From Rheum nobile (taxonomy: Eukaryota; Streptophyta; Magnoliopsida; Caryophyllales; Polygonaceae): DNA of 64,000 nt. Under the pieces are notes generated by a model that saw nothing but the letters and a program-made list of their open reading frames with translations, searched no databases and was not told where the DNA came from. The position numbers and the translations under genes are program-made. The first letter of the stretch is position 1, and every line of letters begins with the position of its first letter. The stretch is taken from NCBI GenBank assembly GCA_027886185.1, contig WOAB01000233.1, positions 643,291 through 707,290 of the forward strand, read 5' to 3'. Shown piece by piece: positions 11,569 to 22,203 of this stretch.

Positions 11569-11655
11569 GGTCAATGGTCAGCGTTGACCGGTCAACGATC
11601 AACGGTCAGCGTTGACCGGTCAACGATCAACGGTCAGCGTTGATCGGTCAACGGC
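11569..11655. repeat. TTGACC/GGTCAA array (W-box-like), 28-bp period
   Basis: The palindrome TTGACCGGTCAA occurs at 11584-11595 and 11612-11623, with a third variant copy after it. Units are joined by CGATCAACGGTCAGCG. A matching cluster near 13400-13458 holds another TTGACCGGTCAA (13432-13443). TTGAC is the core of the W-box bound by plant WRKY factors; binding here is not shown. Confidence 0.75.
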
Positions 11656-12420
11656 CAGATTTTATTTTTTTATTTTTATTTAATTATTATTATTACTTTT
11701 TTATTACTTTTTTTATACACGTTTTTATTATAAAATTTATATGAAAAGAATTGAACAATTAGTTCTTAAAGTTGAACAATTGTATGTTTAAAGTTGCACA
11801 ATTAAAATTCGAACAATATTAAAGTTGAATAATTGTATATGAAAAGTTGAACTATTGTATCTTAAAGTTGAACAATTTCATTTTTATAGTTCGACAATTG
11901 TGTTCGCTATGTGTATAAATTTAAACAATTGTCTCTTAATGTTGAACAATTTCATTTTTTAAATATTTTTTTAGTTGTGCATGGCCGTTTTTTCCGTTTT
12001 TCTATTTTTATTTTCCTACACATTTAGGATTTAGGGTTTATGTTTTGAACATTTTTTAGTTGTATTATGTTTATATTACATTATAAACAAAACTTCAAGT
12101 TTATTTGACAATTGTTAAAATTTTAATAAAGTATTGTACAATCTATCTTTTGTTATAAGTTTGAATTTTCATGCAATTTAAATTGTTCAACTTTTCTTGT
12201 TCATTTGTTCAACTTTATATATTGTTAAAGAAGTTGTTCAACTTGTATGATACAATTGTTCAAATTTAACAGAGAATTTTTCATTTTTTTAGAAACAATT
12301 TTATGAGGAAAGCGTGTAAGGAATTAAAAAAAATAAAAATGTTTTATCCTGAAAAAAAATTGGCCAAAAAAACAAAAAATAAAACTAACCATTGCTTAGT
12401 CAAAACAGATGTGTAATTAT

Positions 12421-13300
12421 AAAATTAAATTATTCAACTTTAAGATATAATTGTTCAACTTTTTTGGTATAATTGTTAAACTTTATATATTGTTCAGAAA
12501 ACATTGTTCAACTTTTAACATACAATTGTTTAAATTTAATAGGGAATTGTTCAACTTTTTTAATTATAATTTTATGATAAAAACGTGTAGAAAAACAAGA
12601 AAAAAAGGAAGAAAAAAACTTGCCAAAAAAAAACTAAAATTTGCTTAGTGAAACAGTCTAACCATAAAAATGAAATTGTTCAACTTTAAGATACAATTGT
12701 TCAACTTTATATATTGTTCAAAAAACATTGTTCAACTTTTAACATACAATTGTTCAAATTTAATAAGGAATTGATCAACTTTTTTAATTATAATTTTATG
12801 ATAAAAACGTGTAGAAAAACAAGGAAGAAAAAAATTTGCCCAAAAAAAATTAAAAATAAAATTTGCTTAGTGAAACAGTCATCTAACCATAAAAATAAAA
12901 TTGTTCAACTTTAAGATACAATTGTTCAACTTTTTGGGTATAATTGTTAAACTTTATATATTGTTCAAAAAATATTGTTCAACTTTTAACATACAATTGT
13001 TCAAATTTAATAAGGAATTGGTCAACTTTTTTAATTACAATTTTATGATAAAAACGTGTAGAAAAACAAGAAAAAAAAGGAAGAAAAAAACTTGCCCAAA
13101 AAAAATAAAAAATAAAATTTGCTTAGTGAAAGAGTCGTCTAACCATAAAAATGAAATTGTTCAACTTTAAGATACAATTGTTCAACTTTGTTCGTACAAT
13201 TGTTTAATTTTATATATTGTTCAAGATAATTTGTTCAACTTTTAATATACAATTGTTCAAATTTAATAGGAAATTGTTCATTTTTTTAGAAACAATTTTA
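12421..13300. repeat. Internal repeats of the fold-back element (about 225-255 bp units)
   Basis: Blocks starting AAATTGTTCAACTTTAAGAT recur near 12673, 12898 and 13156, with a diverged one near 12421. Each continues through ACAATTGTTCAAC words, a GATAAAAACGTGTAGAAAAA stretch and an A-rich tail. Small open frames here (such as 12901-13170) only reflect AT-rich repeats and are not called as genes. Confidence 0.75.
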
Positions 13301-14803
13301 TGATGAAAATGTGTATAAAAACAAGAAGAAAAAAATATATTTCTAAAAAAAAAAAATTTAATTTTTAAAAAAAATTAAAATTAAAATCTGAACAAAAGTC
13401 AGTTTGACTGGTCAACGTTGACCATTGACCGTTGACCGGTCAATGATCAGATGTTGACCATGGGGTGTGATTGTGTGTGAGAGGATGTATGTTTGCTATG
13501 ATGAATGTTCCATCATAGCCTTCCATTGTCCCAAAATGGTTAGCTCTCATTCCTCCTCACGTTTCACCGTAAGCATCCGTTTCACCGGAGCCTGACTCTA
13601 TATATATATCATATATATATATATATATCATATATATATTATTGTAGGGTGCTAGATGAACTTTGGTGTGGATTTGGTGTGTATTTGGTGTGGACTTATA
13701 TGTTTAGTTAGTTCGAGTATTCGTAGGAACGCTAATTACCTTGCGAGGTTTAGCTGTTTCTTTATAACTTGATATTAGGAGGATTATTGCCTTAATACTT
13801 TTGGTCATGACCTACCCTTATTCAAATATAAGTGGTGGTGCACTTAGCTAGTGTCGAAATTCGGGATTTGTCTCATGATATATATCTCATTGCGAGATTA
13901 GTGGGGATTAAAAGCTTTGACGTAAATTCACGTTTTGGAATTAAATAAGATAAGTGTTGTTTTGCACCTAATTAATATACCCTCGGGCGAGAAGTACAAC
14001 GTGGAATCTACCCTGTCTCTTGTCTAAAGTAAGTCCCCTTTCAATCTGGATTCGCATTATGCGGTGAGGTTGGTCGAGGACCCAAATATTCAATGAGTCG
14101 TTTTCAAAACTTTGTTGTGATAAATATAAACGTTCCCAAACAAATTCATTAATTTCCCATAAGACTCATTTCCGTTGGAGTCTTCTCTTGAAGCATGTCT
14201 ATCTTTCGTTTCATTAGGAGTATATTAGTCATATACCGTTTACCGAGTTTTATTCGAGAAACAATGATAGTGACTATATACGACTACAAGAACCATTCTA
14301 TTTGCACCTTGCATAGTCTTTCATTAGACTGACCAACCTTTCTCTTTCCTTGCATGGTTGGCTGGTGGCATCCGTCCTATACAGCACATCAATGGTTGGT
14401 CTCAAACGCCTTGAAGTAACAAATCGAAGACAAAGGCTTGCAGTTGAAGATTGTAAGGTGATTTAAAGTAGTATTATTTTTAAAGTTGTCTAGTATTGAT
14501 TTAATCTTCTTAAACAAAACTAATACTTAGATAAGTTAGTCATGTATTTAGGGTTTATTTATAAAGTCTTCCGATGTATTGTAATTTCGAGTTGTAAAAC
14601 TTATCTCCTCAATTTACAAGGAAAGATTTTAATAAAGGTTCTGTTTTTGTTTCAAAAGTCTTTTGTTATTTACTTTATTATTATATAATGTTTATTTATT
14701 TATTTAAGCATAATTGTTCTGATTAGAGCTTAATGTGGCTTTGGACTTTACAGTCTGAGGTCACTGGCGTATGGCACTACCGACGTAAGTCGGGGGTCTT
14801 ACA

Positions 14804-15024
14804 CATCGTGTGTCGGGTTTAGGGGCATCACGGCGTAATCCGAGGGGTGTGACCAATATAGCCAACGGGGCGTCACAGTGAGGAACCACTAGAGGTGTAC
14901 GATGTAGGCTGACCAGGCTTTGCCCCAAGGGCATGAACGCGATAGTATAGTAATAGAGGAAAAGTTTTCCTTTTATTGAATGAATTGAGTTTCAATAAGG
15001 AACATGCATAGAATGTAGACTAGA
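14804..15024 (-). other. E sequence just 3' of pol, no gene
   Basis: About 220 bases between the pol stop at 15025 and the H1 insertion. I see no gene. TGTGACCAATATAGCC near 14848-14863 resembles the segment around 6140, supporting continuity across H1. Confidence 0.5.
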
Positions 15025-15766
15025 TTAGAAATAGTATTTTTTAAGGTGCGTTGCATTCCAGCTCTGGATGACGGGTACGCCTTCAGGATTTTCTAACTCA
15101 TAGGCGCCTTGTCCGACCATCCTTGTGATTTGATATGGACCTTTTTAAGTGGGTCATAGCTTCCCAATGTTCTTCTCTCTTTTGTTTTGGAATACTTTAC
15201 GCAGGACCCAATCTCCAACTTCCCAGCGTTCTTCTCTCTTGTGTTTTGGAATACTTTGTGCAGGACCCAATCTCCTACTTGGAATGCTTTTATCTTTACG
15301 TTGCGGATATAGCTCTTAGCGACCTCTTGTTGGTATGTCGCCATCCTGATGGCAGCGGCAGCGGCGTGTAGCTTGTCGAATATGTCAAGCATGAACGTCA
15401 TTAGCGACATATTTCTCTCTTCCATGAGGAGGTGATAACAAGCTGTAGGGATTTGCACTTCGACATGTAGGACAACTTCACTATCGAATACAAGAAAAAA
15501 GGGTGTTTTACCTGTCGCGGTCTTTGGAGTGGTGCGATCTAGCCATAAAATAGAGGGAAACTCATCTGCCCATAAGCCTTTTGCCTTCTTGAGTCTTTTC
15601 TTCAAAGTGTTGATAATAACTTTGTTATTGGACTCGGCTTGACCGTTGGCTTGAGGGTAGCGCGACATCGACGTGACGAGTTTGATGCCTTGCTCCTTTC
15701 AGAATTCATACATCTGATTGCTTATGAATTGGGATCCGTTGTCGCACACGATGGTGTCAGGGATGC
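15025..15766 (-). pseudogene. E: integrase core (3' part) and C-terminal region
   Basis: Minus-strand sequence gives DTIVCDNGSQFISNQMYEF, then a stop, then KEQGIKLVTSMSRYPQANGQ (the D...NGQAE part of the integrase DDE core). It continues through KTPFFLVFDSEVVLHVEVQI and VGDWVLHKVFQN, and ends with GPYQITRMVGQGAYELENPE and HLKKYYF-stop at 15025. This is the standard end of a Tat-lineage polyprotein. A 59-bp direct duplication (units at 15163 and 15222) shifts the frame before the final segment. Element C splits the core between IP and DTIVCDNGS. Confidence 0.85.
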
Positions 15767-16509
15767 TGATGAGTTCCACCTTGGCCCTTGTAACTCATCA
15801 AGCCAAGCCAAGGCCTCGTCTCCAAGGTCACCAAGGGTCGATCATGTCTCGGCACCAAGGCACCTCTATGGCGATGGAGCCTAGCCTCCAGCCACCAAGA
15901 CCCAACGCCTAGATGCCACGACAATCAAGCGCCCGACGCTTCGACTCAAAGGCATTCTAGGCACGCGTCTATATCCAAGCCTTATGGCTTTTATCCCCTT
16001 TCCACTTTAATTAATTAATCATGTATTTTACTTTCTATGTTGGGCGTGTGGACCCATTTGCATATGGGCTCCTAGCCTACTAAAACCCTTGACTTTATAA
16101 GTCATCCTTGGCTTCCTTTGTTGGGGAGTTGAAGAATTAAAGAGTGGCATAGCCTAAGGTTGAGTTTATCTCCCTCTAGGCAGCCACTATCTTCTTTCAA
16201 CTCAAGCTTTCAACATTCCAATCTCTCTTTCTCTCATCAAACTCGTTTGGATCTCTCAAGCTCACAAGCTTTCATTCGAACAAGGCAAGCTCGGCCAAGG
16301 AACCTCTAAGAGAGGTTCCCTTGGCACTTCCACCGTCCACACCTCCTCTCGGTGCCTCCCATTGGTAACTCCTCTCCCCCACGGCCGAGAGCCCCTTCCA
16401 AGGGCTAGTGGAGACCATTCAAGCTCAAGGAAGGAGAAGAAGCCCTAGCTTGGACACGATCTAGCCCATTGGGAAGAAAAGCCTCCTCTTGGGGGTTTGA
16501 TTCTCATCA
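15767..16509 (+). repeat. C 5' LTR (743 bp)
   Basis: TGATGAGTTCC...TTCTCATCA, the same length as the right copy with few differences. A TATAAG near 16096 (TATATAAG in the other LTR) could be the TATA box. Confidence 0.95.
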
Positions 16510-16511
16510 AT

Positions 16512-16524
16512 TGGTATCAAAGGC
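16512..16524 (+). other. PBS-like site of C (initiator tRNA-Met type)
   Basis: TGGTATCAAAGGC two bases after the LTR. It matches the iMet PBS TGGTATCAGAGC over the first eight bases and diverges afterwards. F has the related TGGTATCAAGAACC at the same place. Confidence 0.6.
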
Positions 16525-17971
16525 CATTGTCCAAGCTAAGTTTTTCTTTTCCCTTTCAAATTCAGTTTTTTATGCTTATTTTCATAGCTTGCATGAGGTT
16601 TCTTGTTGTTGCCATGATGAACTTGTTCTAGGCTTAGGTTCTCTCTTGTTAGCTTGAATTTTTTCTTGTTCTTCATGTTATTGTGTTAGTTGTTCATGCT
16701 CAGTTTTCCTTGTTTCCATGCTTCTTTTGCTTGATATTATGATAGTTTAGTAGTTATTTTTCGTGCTTTGTTCATCCCACCCAAACCCTCCCAAAAACGC
16801 AAAAAAAAACTCACTTTCCGACGATTTCCACCACCTCCGACGACCAGACCACCGCCCCTGCCACCGCCCACCACCACCCTACAGCCACCATCACCTTCCC
16901 CCATTGTTGACCACGTGCCCATGCCCTCTTGCTTGCTCCTTTTGAACTCTTAAGTGTTGCATGTGATTTGGGTATTTTGGGTAAAGGTCAAACATGCTTT
17001 CCTCTTTGCCTTTTTGGCTTTCTTAGGTTATTTGAGTAAGTGACAATTGGGGACTCTTGGCTGATTTGTCTAGGTTAGAGAGCTTGGAAGCTTTCTCTTT
17101 GTGGGTTTCAAAAAGGGGGGGAATATAAGTGGCAAGACAACAACACTCCTTTCCTCTCTTCTCCTACTTTGTCCCACCCCCAAAAAGGGACATTGCTCTT
17201 CACAAAAAAAAAAGCCTTGTTGCCAGCCCTAATTTAATCCCAAGGGCAGTTGTTGTGGCCCCACTTTTCACCTCAAACACTTATCCCATTCGACCCTCCT
17301 CTCCAAATTTTAGAAAAGAGCCTAATCAAAAGTCAAGAGGCCAAAACAAAAGGCAAAAAGGCCCAATTTCATAAAAAAAAAAAGAAAGAGAAAAGAATCA
17401 AAATACAAAAAAAAAACAAGACAAGGAGAGAGTCGAACTATTTTTTCTCTTTTCATCTTCGTTTGGGCCACAATTCTTTGGTGGGATCTCTCACCCTCAC
17501 TTGACAACTTGGGCCACTAAGCACACCTCCCCATGTTCCTCTAGTTTCTTGCCACTATAATTCCGCTCTTCTTAGACCCATAGGGTGGCCAACTTGATCT
17601 CTTGTCTAGGATCATCACTCTTAGTGTCAAAAATCGGCCTTTACTACTTAGCCTAAGTGATATAATTGGGAAGGGATTGAAAGTGTCTCGGCCCCAACCA
17701 AGTTCTCAAGTCACATGCACTTACCCACCTTGCCTCTCTTGACTTGAGCCGTCATTGTGCCTTGCTTGTTTGCCTATGCTTAGATTGCTCCCTCTTTATT
17801 GGTATGATTGTCTTGGTTGCCTAGAGCCTTGATTTGCTTGCCCTATTGCTTGCATTGCTTTGATTAGATTGTCTTAGGCTTAAGTTATTCATATTTTCTT
17901 AAGTATGAATTGCTTTGTTTGCTTGGGACTCTTTACATGGTTTGCCTCTTACTTGTGCTAGGTGAGTCCCC
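16525..17971 (+). other. C 5' leader (1.4 kb), no gene
   Basis: It lies between the PBS and the gag ATG. It is T-rich, then contains a CCACC-rich block (16820-16910) that has a counterpart in F (36600-36710). Short frames here show no family resemblance. This is the usual place for packaging signals; none can be identified. Confidence 0.6.
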
Positions 17972-18008
17972 ATGGCCGAGCCATATTGGTCTTATCCGGC
18001 TCATCCGT
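17972..18008 (+). pseudogene. C gag, first 12 codons, cut by D
   Basis: The ATG at 17972 (CCCCATGG) encodes MAEPYWSYPAHP, after which D begins at 18009. Skipping D and one TSD copy continues in frame at 24338 as LPGRRPRSHTRDP. The frame is kept, so the gene was intact when D landed. Confidence 0.8.
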
Positions 18009-20131
18009 TGTAACACCCCGTAATTTTTAAGGGTATTTTGAATTATTTTTAAATTTTTCTTATGCCCGTTTTGCTAGACGGATTTAATTCAGTGAGTCTC
18101 GGACTTTCTGAAAAGGGTCTGAGCTCTGTAAAATTTTCCGAGCATTATATAATACAGTTGAGGTGTTTTCGGGGTTAATATATCGTTAATGTACGAATAT
18201 ATTTAACCCGGAGTTAAGAAAATTAACCCAAGTTGAGTTCGGATAAGAACTAACGAAGTCGGCCTTTAAACCGCGACTCACCGCGACCGGCCGCGATCGC
18301 GGTTTCGCTGAAAACAGAGCTGGCTTCGTCTTCCTCGCGCAAGTGGCTTGGGGGAGATATTTTTGGGCTCGCAAGTGGCTCTTTTGCCTTGCCCCCTTGT
18401 CCCCTTCTTGTTTCCCGTGAGGAGGCTCGGATTTGGGCTATAAAAGGGGTGAGAACCGGAGCTCTCTTTCTCTTCTTCTTCCTTCCTCTTTCTCCTCTGT
18501 TTCTCCTCTGTTTTTCACCATTGTTGAGCAGTTTTGGAGCTTCGTGAGAGGGAGATTTCGAGTGGTTCTTGAGTCGAGAAGGTGCTCCTGGGTGTTGTTG
18601 GAATCTTTGAGGTGTTGGGAGATCGAACCATAGACAAAACGAAGGCAAACAAATCGGTTTGGGGATTTGATATCCAAGATCTGCTCCAGTTTTAGATCCC
18701 AGAACTAGACGTTGCTGAGCTTGATTCGAAGTTGTCGGATCCAAGGCAAGTGGCGGTTCGCTCTTGCTCATCATTCCATACTTCAATTAATTATCAATTG
18801 TTTTGTTGTTAATTAATTTGGGATGATTTCTTGTTTATGTTGGGAACAGTTTTGATCAATTATTTGATAAAAGAAGTGCTGTTATAATAGGTTGTATATT
18901 GCTAGATACAGCGCTATTATGTTCATAATGGTTTTGTTGTGGATTTTAAAGGTGAACTTCATATAAAAAGGTTATAATAGGTTGCATATACTGTTAGTGG
19001 CAACGCTATTTATATATATATATATATAGATTGTTAGATCTATGATGTTGGCCTTGATGGCTTTGATTTGATATGATGTTGACTGTGTTGAACTGTTTAG
19101 TTAGCATGAGTATTCGTAGGGACGATGGATGGAGGTCCAGTCGTTTCTTGATAATTAAATGGAGAAAAGGGCATTGAGACCCTGATACCATTGGTGAGTC
19201 ATGACTAGCCTCTATACTCGGGTATAGAGGTGGTGCACTTAGCTAGTGTCACAAATCTAGGGAGTATTCCCAAGGATCTCTCGTCTCGGGACGAGCAGAT
19301 CATAAAAGTTTGTAACGTGATGTGTGTGTGTGTTGACATTTAATAAGATAAGTGCCATGAGTATGCACATAATGAAAATGCCTTGACCATAATAATAAAG
19401 TGCCGTATGAGTAAGCACTTATTTAAAATGTTTGGCGAGTATTGCAGCTAGGAAAGCTCGTCTTAGTTGTAGATCGCTCGAATGCGATACTGTGATTCTG
19501 TGATTGTGTGTATATTATAAATTAAGTTTCCCAACATTTGTCATTGTTTCCTTAAGGCTCATTTCATTTGGAGTCTTCTTTTGGGATTAATTATTGTGAG
19601 ACTCGGTCTCCAGAATCTTCTCTTGTTCATGCTATTTTATATATTCTAGTAGGAGTATGATGGTTGACTAGCGTACTCGGTTATTATTCGAGGGACGATG
19701 AGTCTAACCAAATACGACTGCTTCGAACCACTCTGCTTTGTACCCTTGTGTAGTCTTTCATTAGACTGACCAACCGTTATATTCTTTGCATGGTTGGCTG
19801 GTGTCATCCGTCCGATTCGGCACATCAGGTGTGTTGAAGATCCGAGAAGGCTAGAACGACTATGAAGATGAACGGTGTTTTGACAAGTTGTTTTGTCGCT
19901 TTGTATTTAAAAGATTTCCGCTGTGCTATTTTGTATTTCTGATGAAATTGGGTCGTTTTAGGAATCGTGTAATTCCGCGACCATGTGGTTTAATAAAAGT
20001 TATGATTTTAGTATTGTAACTATGTTTTAAGTCAGTTATGACGTCGGAAAATCCTGGGGTGACTTCGGGGTTTACGTCCGGGGTCATCGGCAGTAACGCT
20101 TTCAAATGGGGTTAAATTTGGGGGTGTTACA
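18009..20131 (+). repeat. D 5' LTR (2123 bp)
   Basis: TGTAACACCCCG...GGTGTTACA. It contains a GC-rich palindrome (18268-18305), a TATA box (18439) and a conserved block with AGTCTTTCATTAGACT (19752-19767) followed by GCATGGTTGGCTGGTG, shared with the H LTRs. Minus-strand frames in it are not genes. Confidence 0.95.
18439..18446 (+). promoter_or_regulatory. TATA box of D 5' LTR
   Basis: TATAAAAG in GGGCTATAAAAGGGG, a strong plant TATA context, followed about 30 bases later by a CT-rich run (CTCTCTTTCTCTTC) typical of a transcription start region. The same box is at 22624-22631. Confidence 0.75.
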
Positions 20132-20135
20132 GAAA

Positions 20136-20147
20136 TGGTATCAGAGC
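20136..20147 (+). other. PBS of D, initiator tRNA-Met
   Basis: TGGTATCAGAGC, a perfect 12-nt match to the plant iMet complement, four bases after the LTR. Confidence 0.9.
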
Positions 20148-20509
20148 GAAAATGTTTTCCAAGAGCTCTGAATTTTTCAAATAAAAAGCCGTTCATAGTC
20201 GTGCCTTCTACAGTCTGATACGGAAGTTTGCTTCTGTGTCTAGAAAGACTAAGATTCTCTGTTTGTCACCCGTAGTTAGGGGTGCATTCTGTTCTCTTCA
20301 GAAGGACTCGGAAGAAGTCGAGGTAGTTTTGCCATCTCCAGTTAGACTTGAGTTTTCAGTTCTCTTGTCAGGACTTCAGGTTGTAGAACCTAAGTATTCT
20401 AGTTTGGTGTTCATCTAGGAACGTTACCAAGTTGATCTATTCCAAGTGACTTTATCATGATAAGTATTATGGAAAAGATATTAATACTTGGGATTTGATC
20501 GGTAAACAG

Positions 20510-21835
20510 ATGGTGAATACAAGGAATACCATACGCGTTGGTGCTGGGCCAAGCAATCCAAGGCCAATCATAAGGGACGACCTAGACCGTGTAGAAGAAC
20601 ACGAGTCAATGTCACAGAATAACCCTGGAGGCAATGGCCAAGCTTCGGCCAACGCTCTAATAGTTTTTGATGCAGCAGATGTTGCAGCTATTCGGGAGAT
20701 TATGATGCAAGTACTTACCGAGGCTAGGCAACCTGCCGCACCACAGGCACAAGCTGTGCCAATTCCTCCAGTGGTTCCTAGATTTGAGGAGCCAGCTGTT
20801 TATGTACACCGAGATGAGGCGGTTAGGAAGAGAGGTGATTATGGTCGAGTGTTGAAGACCATTAACTCTTTGAGACCTGACCATTATGATGGCAAAGGAG
20901 AGCCAGTTAGAGCTGCTCATTGGTTTTCCCACATGGAGCGGTTGTTCCGCAACGTGGATTGCACCGAGGCTGAGAAAGTGCAAATAGCCTCTCTTCAGTT
21001 GAAAGAAGAAGCTAGTGAATGGTGGGAGAACACTAGGTTGGCTGATCGGGCTAATTTGAATTAGGCTATGTTCAAGACGAAGATGATGGACCGTTTCTTT
21101 TCCCGAGCTATGAGGGACGAGAAGCACAAGGAGTTTATGCATCCTGAGACGGAGGGATTGAAAGTCGCTGAGCTTGCGACTAAGTTCAATCATTTGTTGC
21201 AATACGCTGGGTCGGATGTAACCAGCGAGGAGCAGAAGATCTGGCACTTCCATGAGTGGATGGGTCCAGATATTAAGCCATTGATGGTGCGTCACGGATG
21301 TTCTACTTTGGAGCAGTACGTGGATGCAGCCTATAAGCTGGAAGTGACTTTGGAAGAGTCAACCAAGAAGAGGAATCACCAGAAGTCAATGCAAGATCAA
21401 TCTCAGGCGTGCGGATTTAAACGTCATGCGCCACCGTCTAACTTTGCTAAGTCAAGCAAGGCAAAGACAGAAATGACTCATGGAGGGTCGACACAACGAT
21501 CGGGTCAGGACCAGAGTCCGATTCGGTGTTATAATTGTGGTGCCGTTGGGCACAAGAACAGTATGTGTCAGAAGGAAAAGAAGGCATGCTTTGGCTGTGG
21601 AAAGTTTGGACACTTGCAGAAGTTCTGTTGGCTGGAAAGGCAAAAAGGACTGGAGTCACAGCAAGGGTCTGCTAATCAGAGTAACCGGCCTGAGTATAAA
21701 CCGGTAGAGGCTCCAAGTCCTTCGATGCAGACAACTGCACAAAATAAAGGGAAGGCCCCAGTAGCTTCTGGATGTCAAGGTCAACGTCTTTACGTGATAC
21801 GTGAGGCGGATGGGCCTGATGTTCCATTTGCTTAA
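20510..21835 (+). pseudogene. gag: D gag polyprotein with one in-frame stop
   Basis: The first ATG in frame is at 20510. After a disordered N-terminus comes a retrotransposon gag domain (about residues 120-260: LRPDHYDGKGEPVRAAHWF, EEASEWWENTRL, MRDEKHKEFMHPE). Two zinc knuckles follow, CYNCGAVGHKNSMC (about residue 340) and CFGCGKFGHLQKFC (about 361). The frame is broken only by TAG at 21062-21064, where relatives usually have Trp (TGG), so a single G-to-A change is likely. It ends at 21835 after DVPFA without running into a protease. The product would bind element RNA and form particles. Otherwise intact, it may be a recent mutation. Confidence 0.85.
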
Positions 21836-22203
21836 AGCTTTCTACTTTTGTTGTAGGTTGTAGGTTGTAGATTTGGGTGTTACCCAGTCTTTTGATTTGA
21901 ATGGTTGTGTTAGTAAGTTTAAGAACGCAGCAAGGTTGTAAATCTTTTGTTGTAAATATTCTTGCTAATATAAATATTTGGTTTGAACCAAGCGTTTGTC
22001 AGATGTCTCGATTACCATTCAGGGTGAAGTTTGAGACAGCTGCGTAGCAAGGTGTTACCTTTGGTACGAGTTTGTGCTCCAAGTTAGAAACCGAAGAGGT
22101 TACTTGGGAGACTGAGACGGGTGTACTTAGATACTTTCCCTACTTGTTGTCGGCCTTGATAATGCAAGTTTCGGGGTCGAAACTTAAAATAAGGGGGTAG
22201 TAA
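21836..22203 (+). other. D 3' untranslated stretch and polypurine tract
   Basis: About 370 bases between the gag stop and the right LTR with no gene. It ends with AAAATAAGGGGGTAGTAA, the likely plus-strand primer. The usual pol region has been deleted cleanly. Confidence 0.7.

Larger units (their letters stand above)
11470..13598. mobile_element. AT-rich fold-back/MITE-like DNA element (about 2.1 kb)
   Basis: The left end (GGATTAGCTTCATGTGAGG... then GGGTGAAACGTGAGGAG) and the inverted right end (GAGTCAGGCTCCGGTGAAAC... then CGGTGAAACGTGAGGAG) form imperfect terminal inverted repeats of about 45 bp. Inside, TTGACC/GGTCAA-rich clusters lie near both ends, and AACAATTGT-type words switch orientation between left and right halves. 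The flanks are (TA)n, so the TSD is ambiguous. H4 (near 58785-58812) has only the (TA)n here, so this is an insertion. There is no transposase. A Mutator-like or fold-back relationship is possible; the class is not settled. Confidence 0.65.
6428..14803 (+). mobile_element. H1: solo LTR (about 3.1 kb without insertions) holding two younger insertions
   Basis: It starts TGTAATAACCC at 6428 and ends GGGGGTCTTACA at 14803. The flanks are CAGCG and CATCG (4 of 5 match), consistent with a degraded TSD in the E 3' region. Removing H2 (8262-11356) and the fold-back element (about 11470-13598) leaves about 3.15 kb, matching H2. A TATA box lies at 7396. No internal coding region accompanies it, so it is a solo LTR left by recombination. 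Confidence 0.8.

Noticed and set aside
12451..13170. Small Lys/Phe-rich ORFs
   Set aside because: They are produced by AT-rich tandem repeats of the fold-back element.
18250..18786. Minus-strand frame of 178 codons in the D LTR (and its copy at 22381-22971)
   Set aside because: It lies inside an LTR, antisense to the TATA box and leader; its conservation only reflects the two LTR copies.
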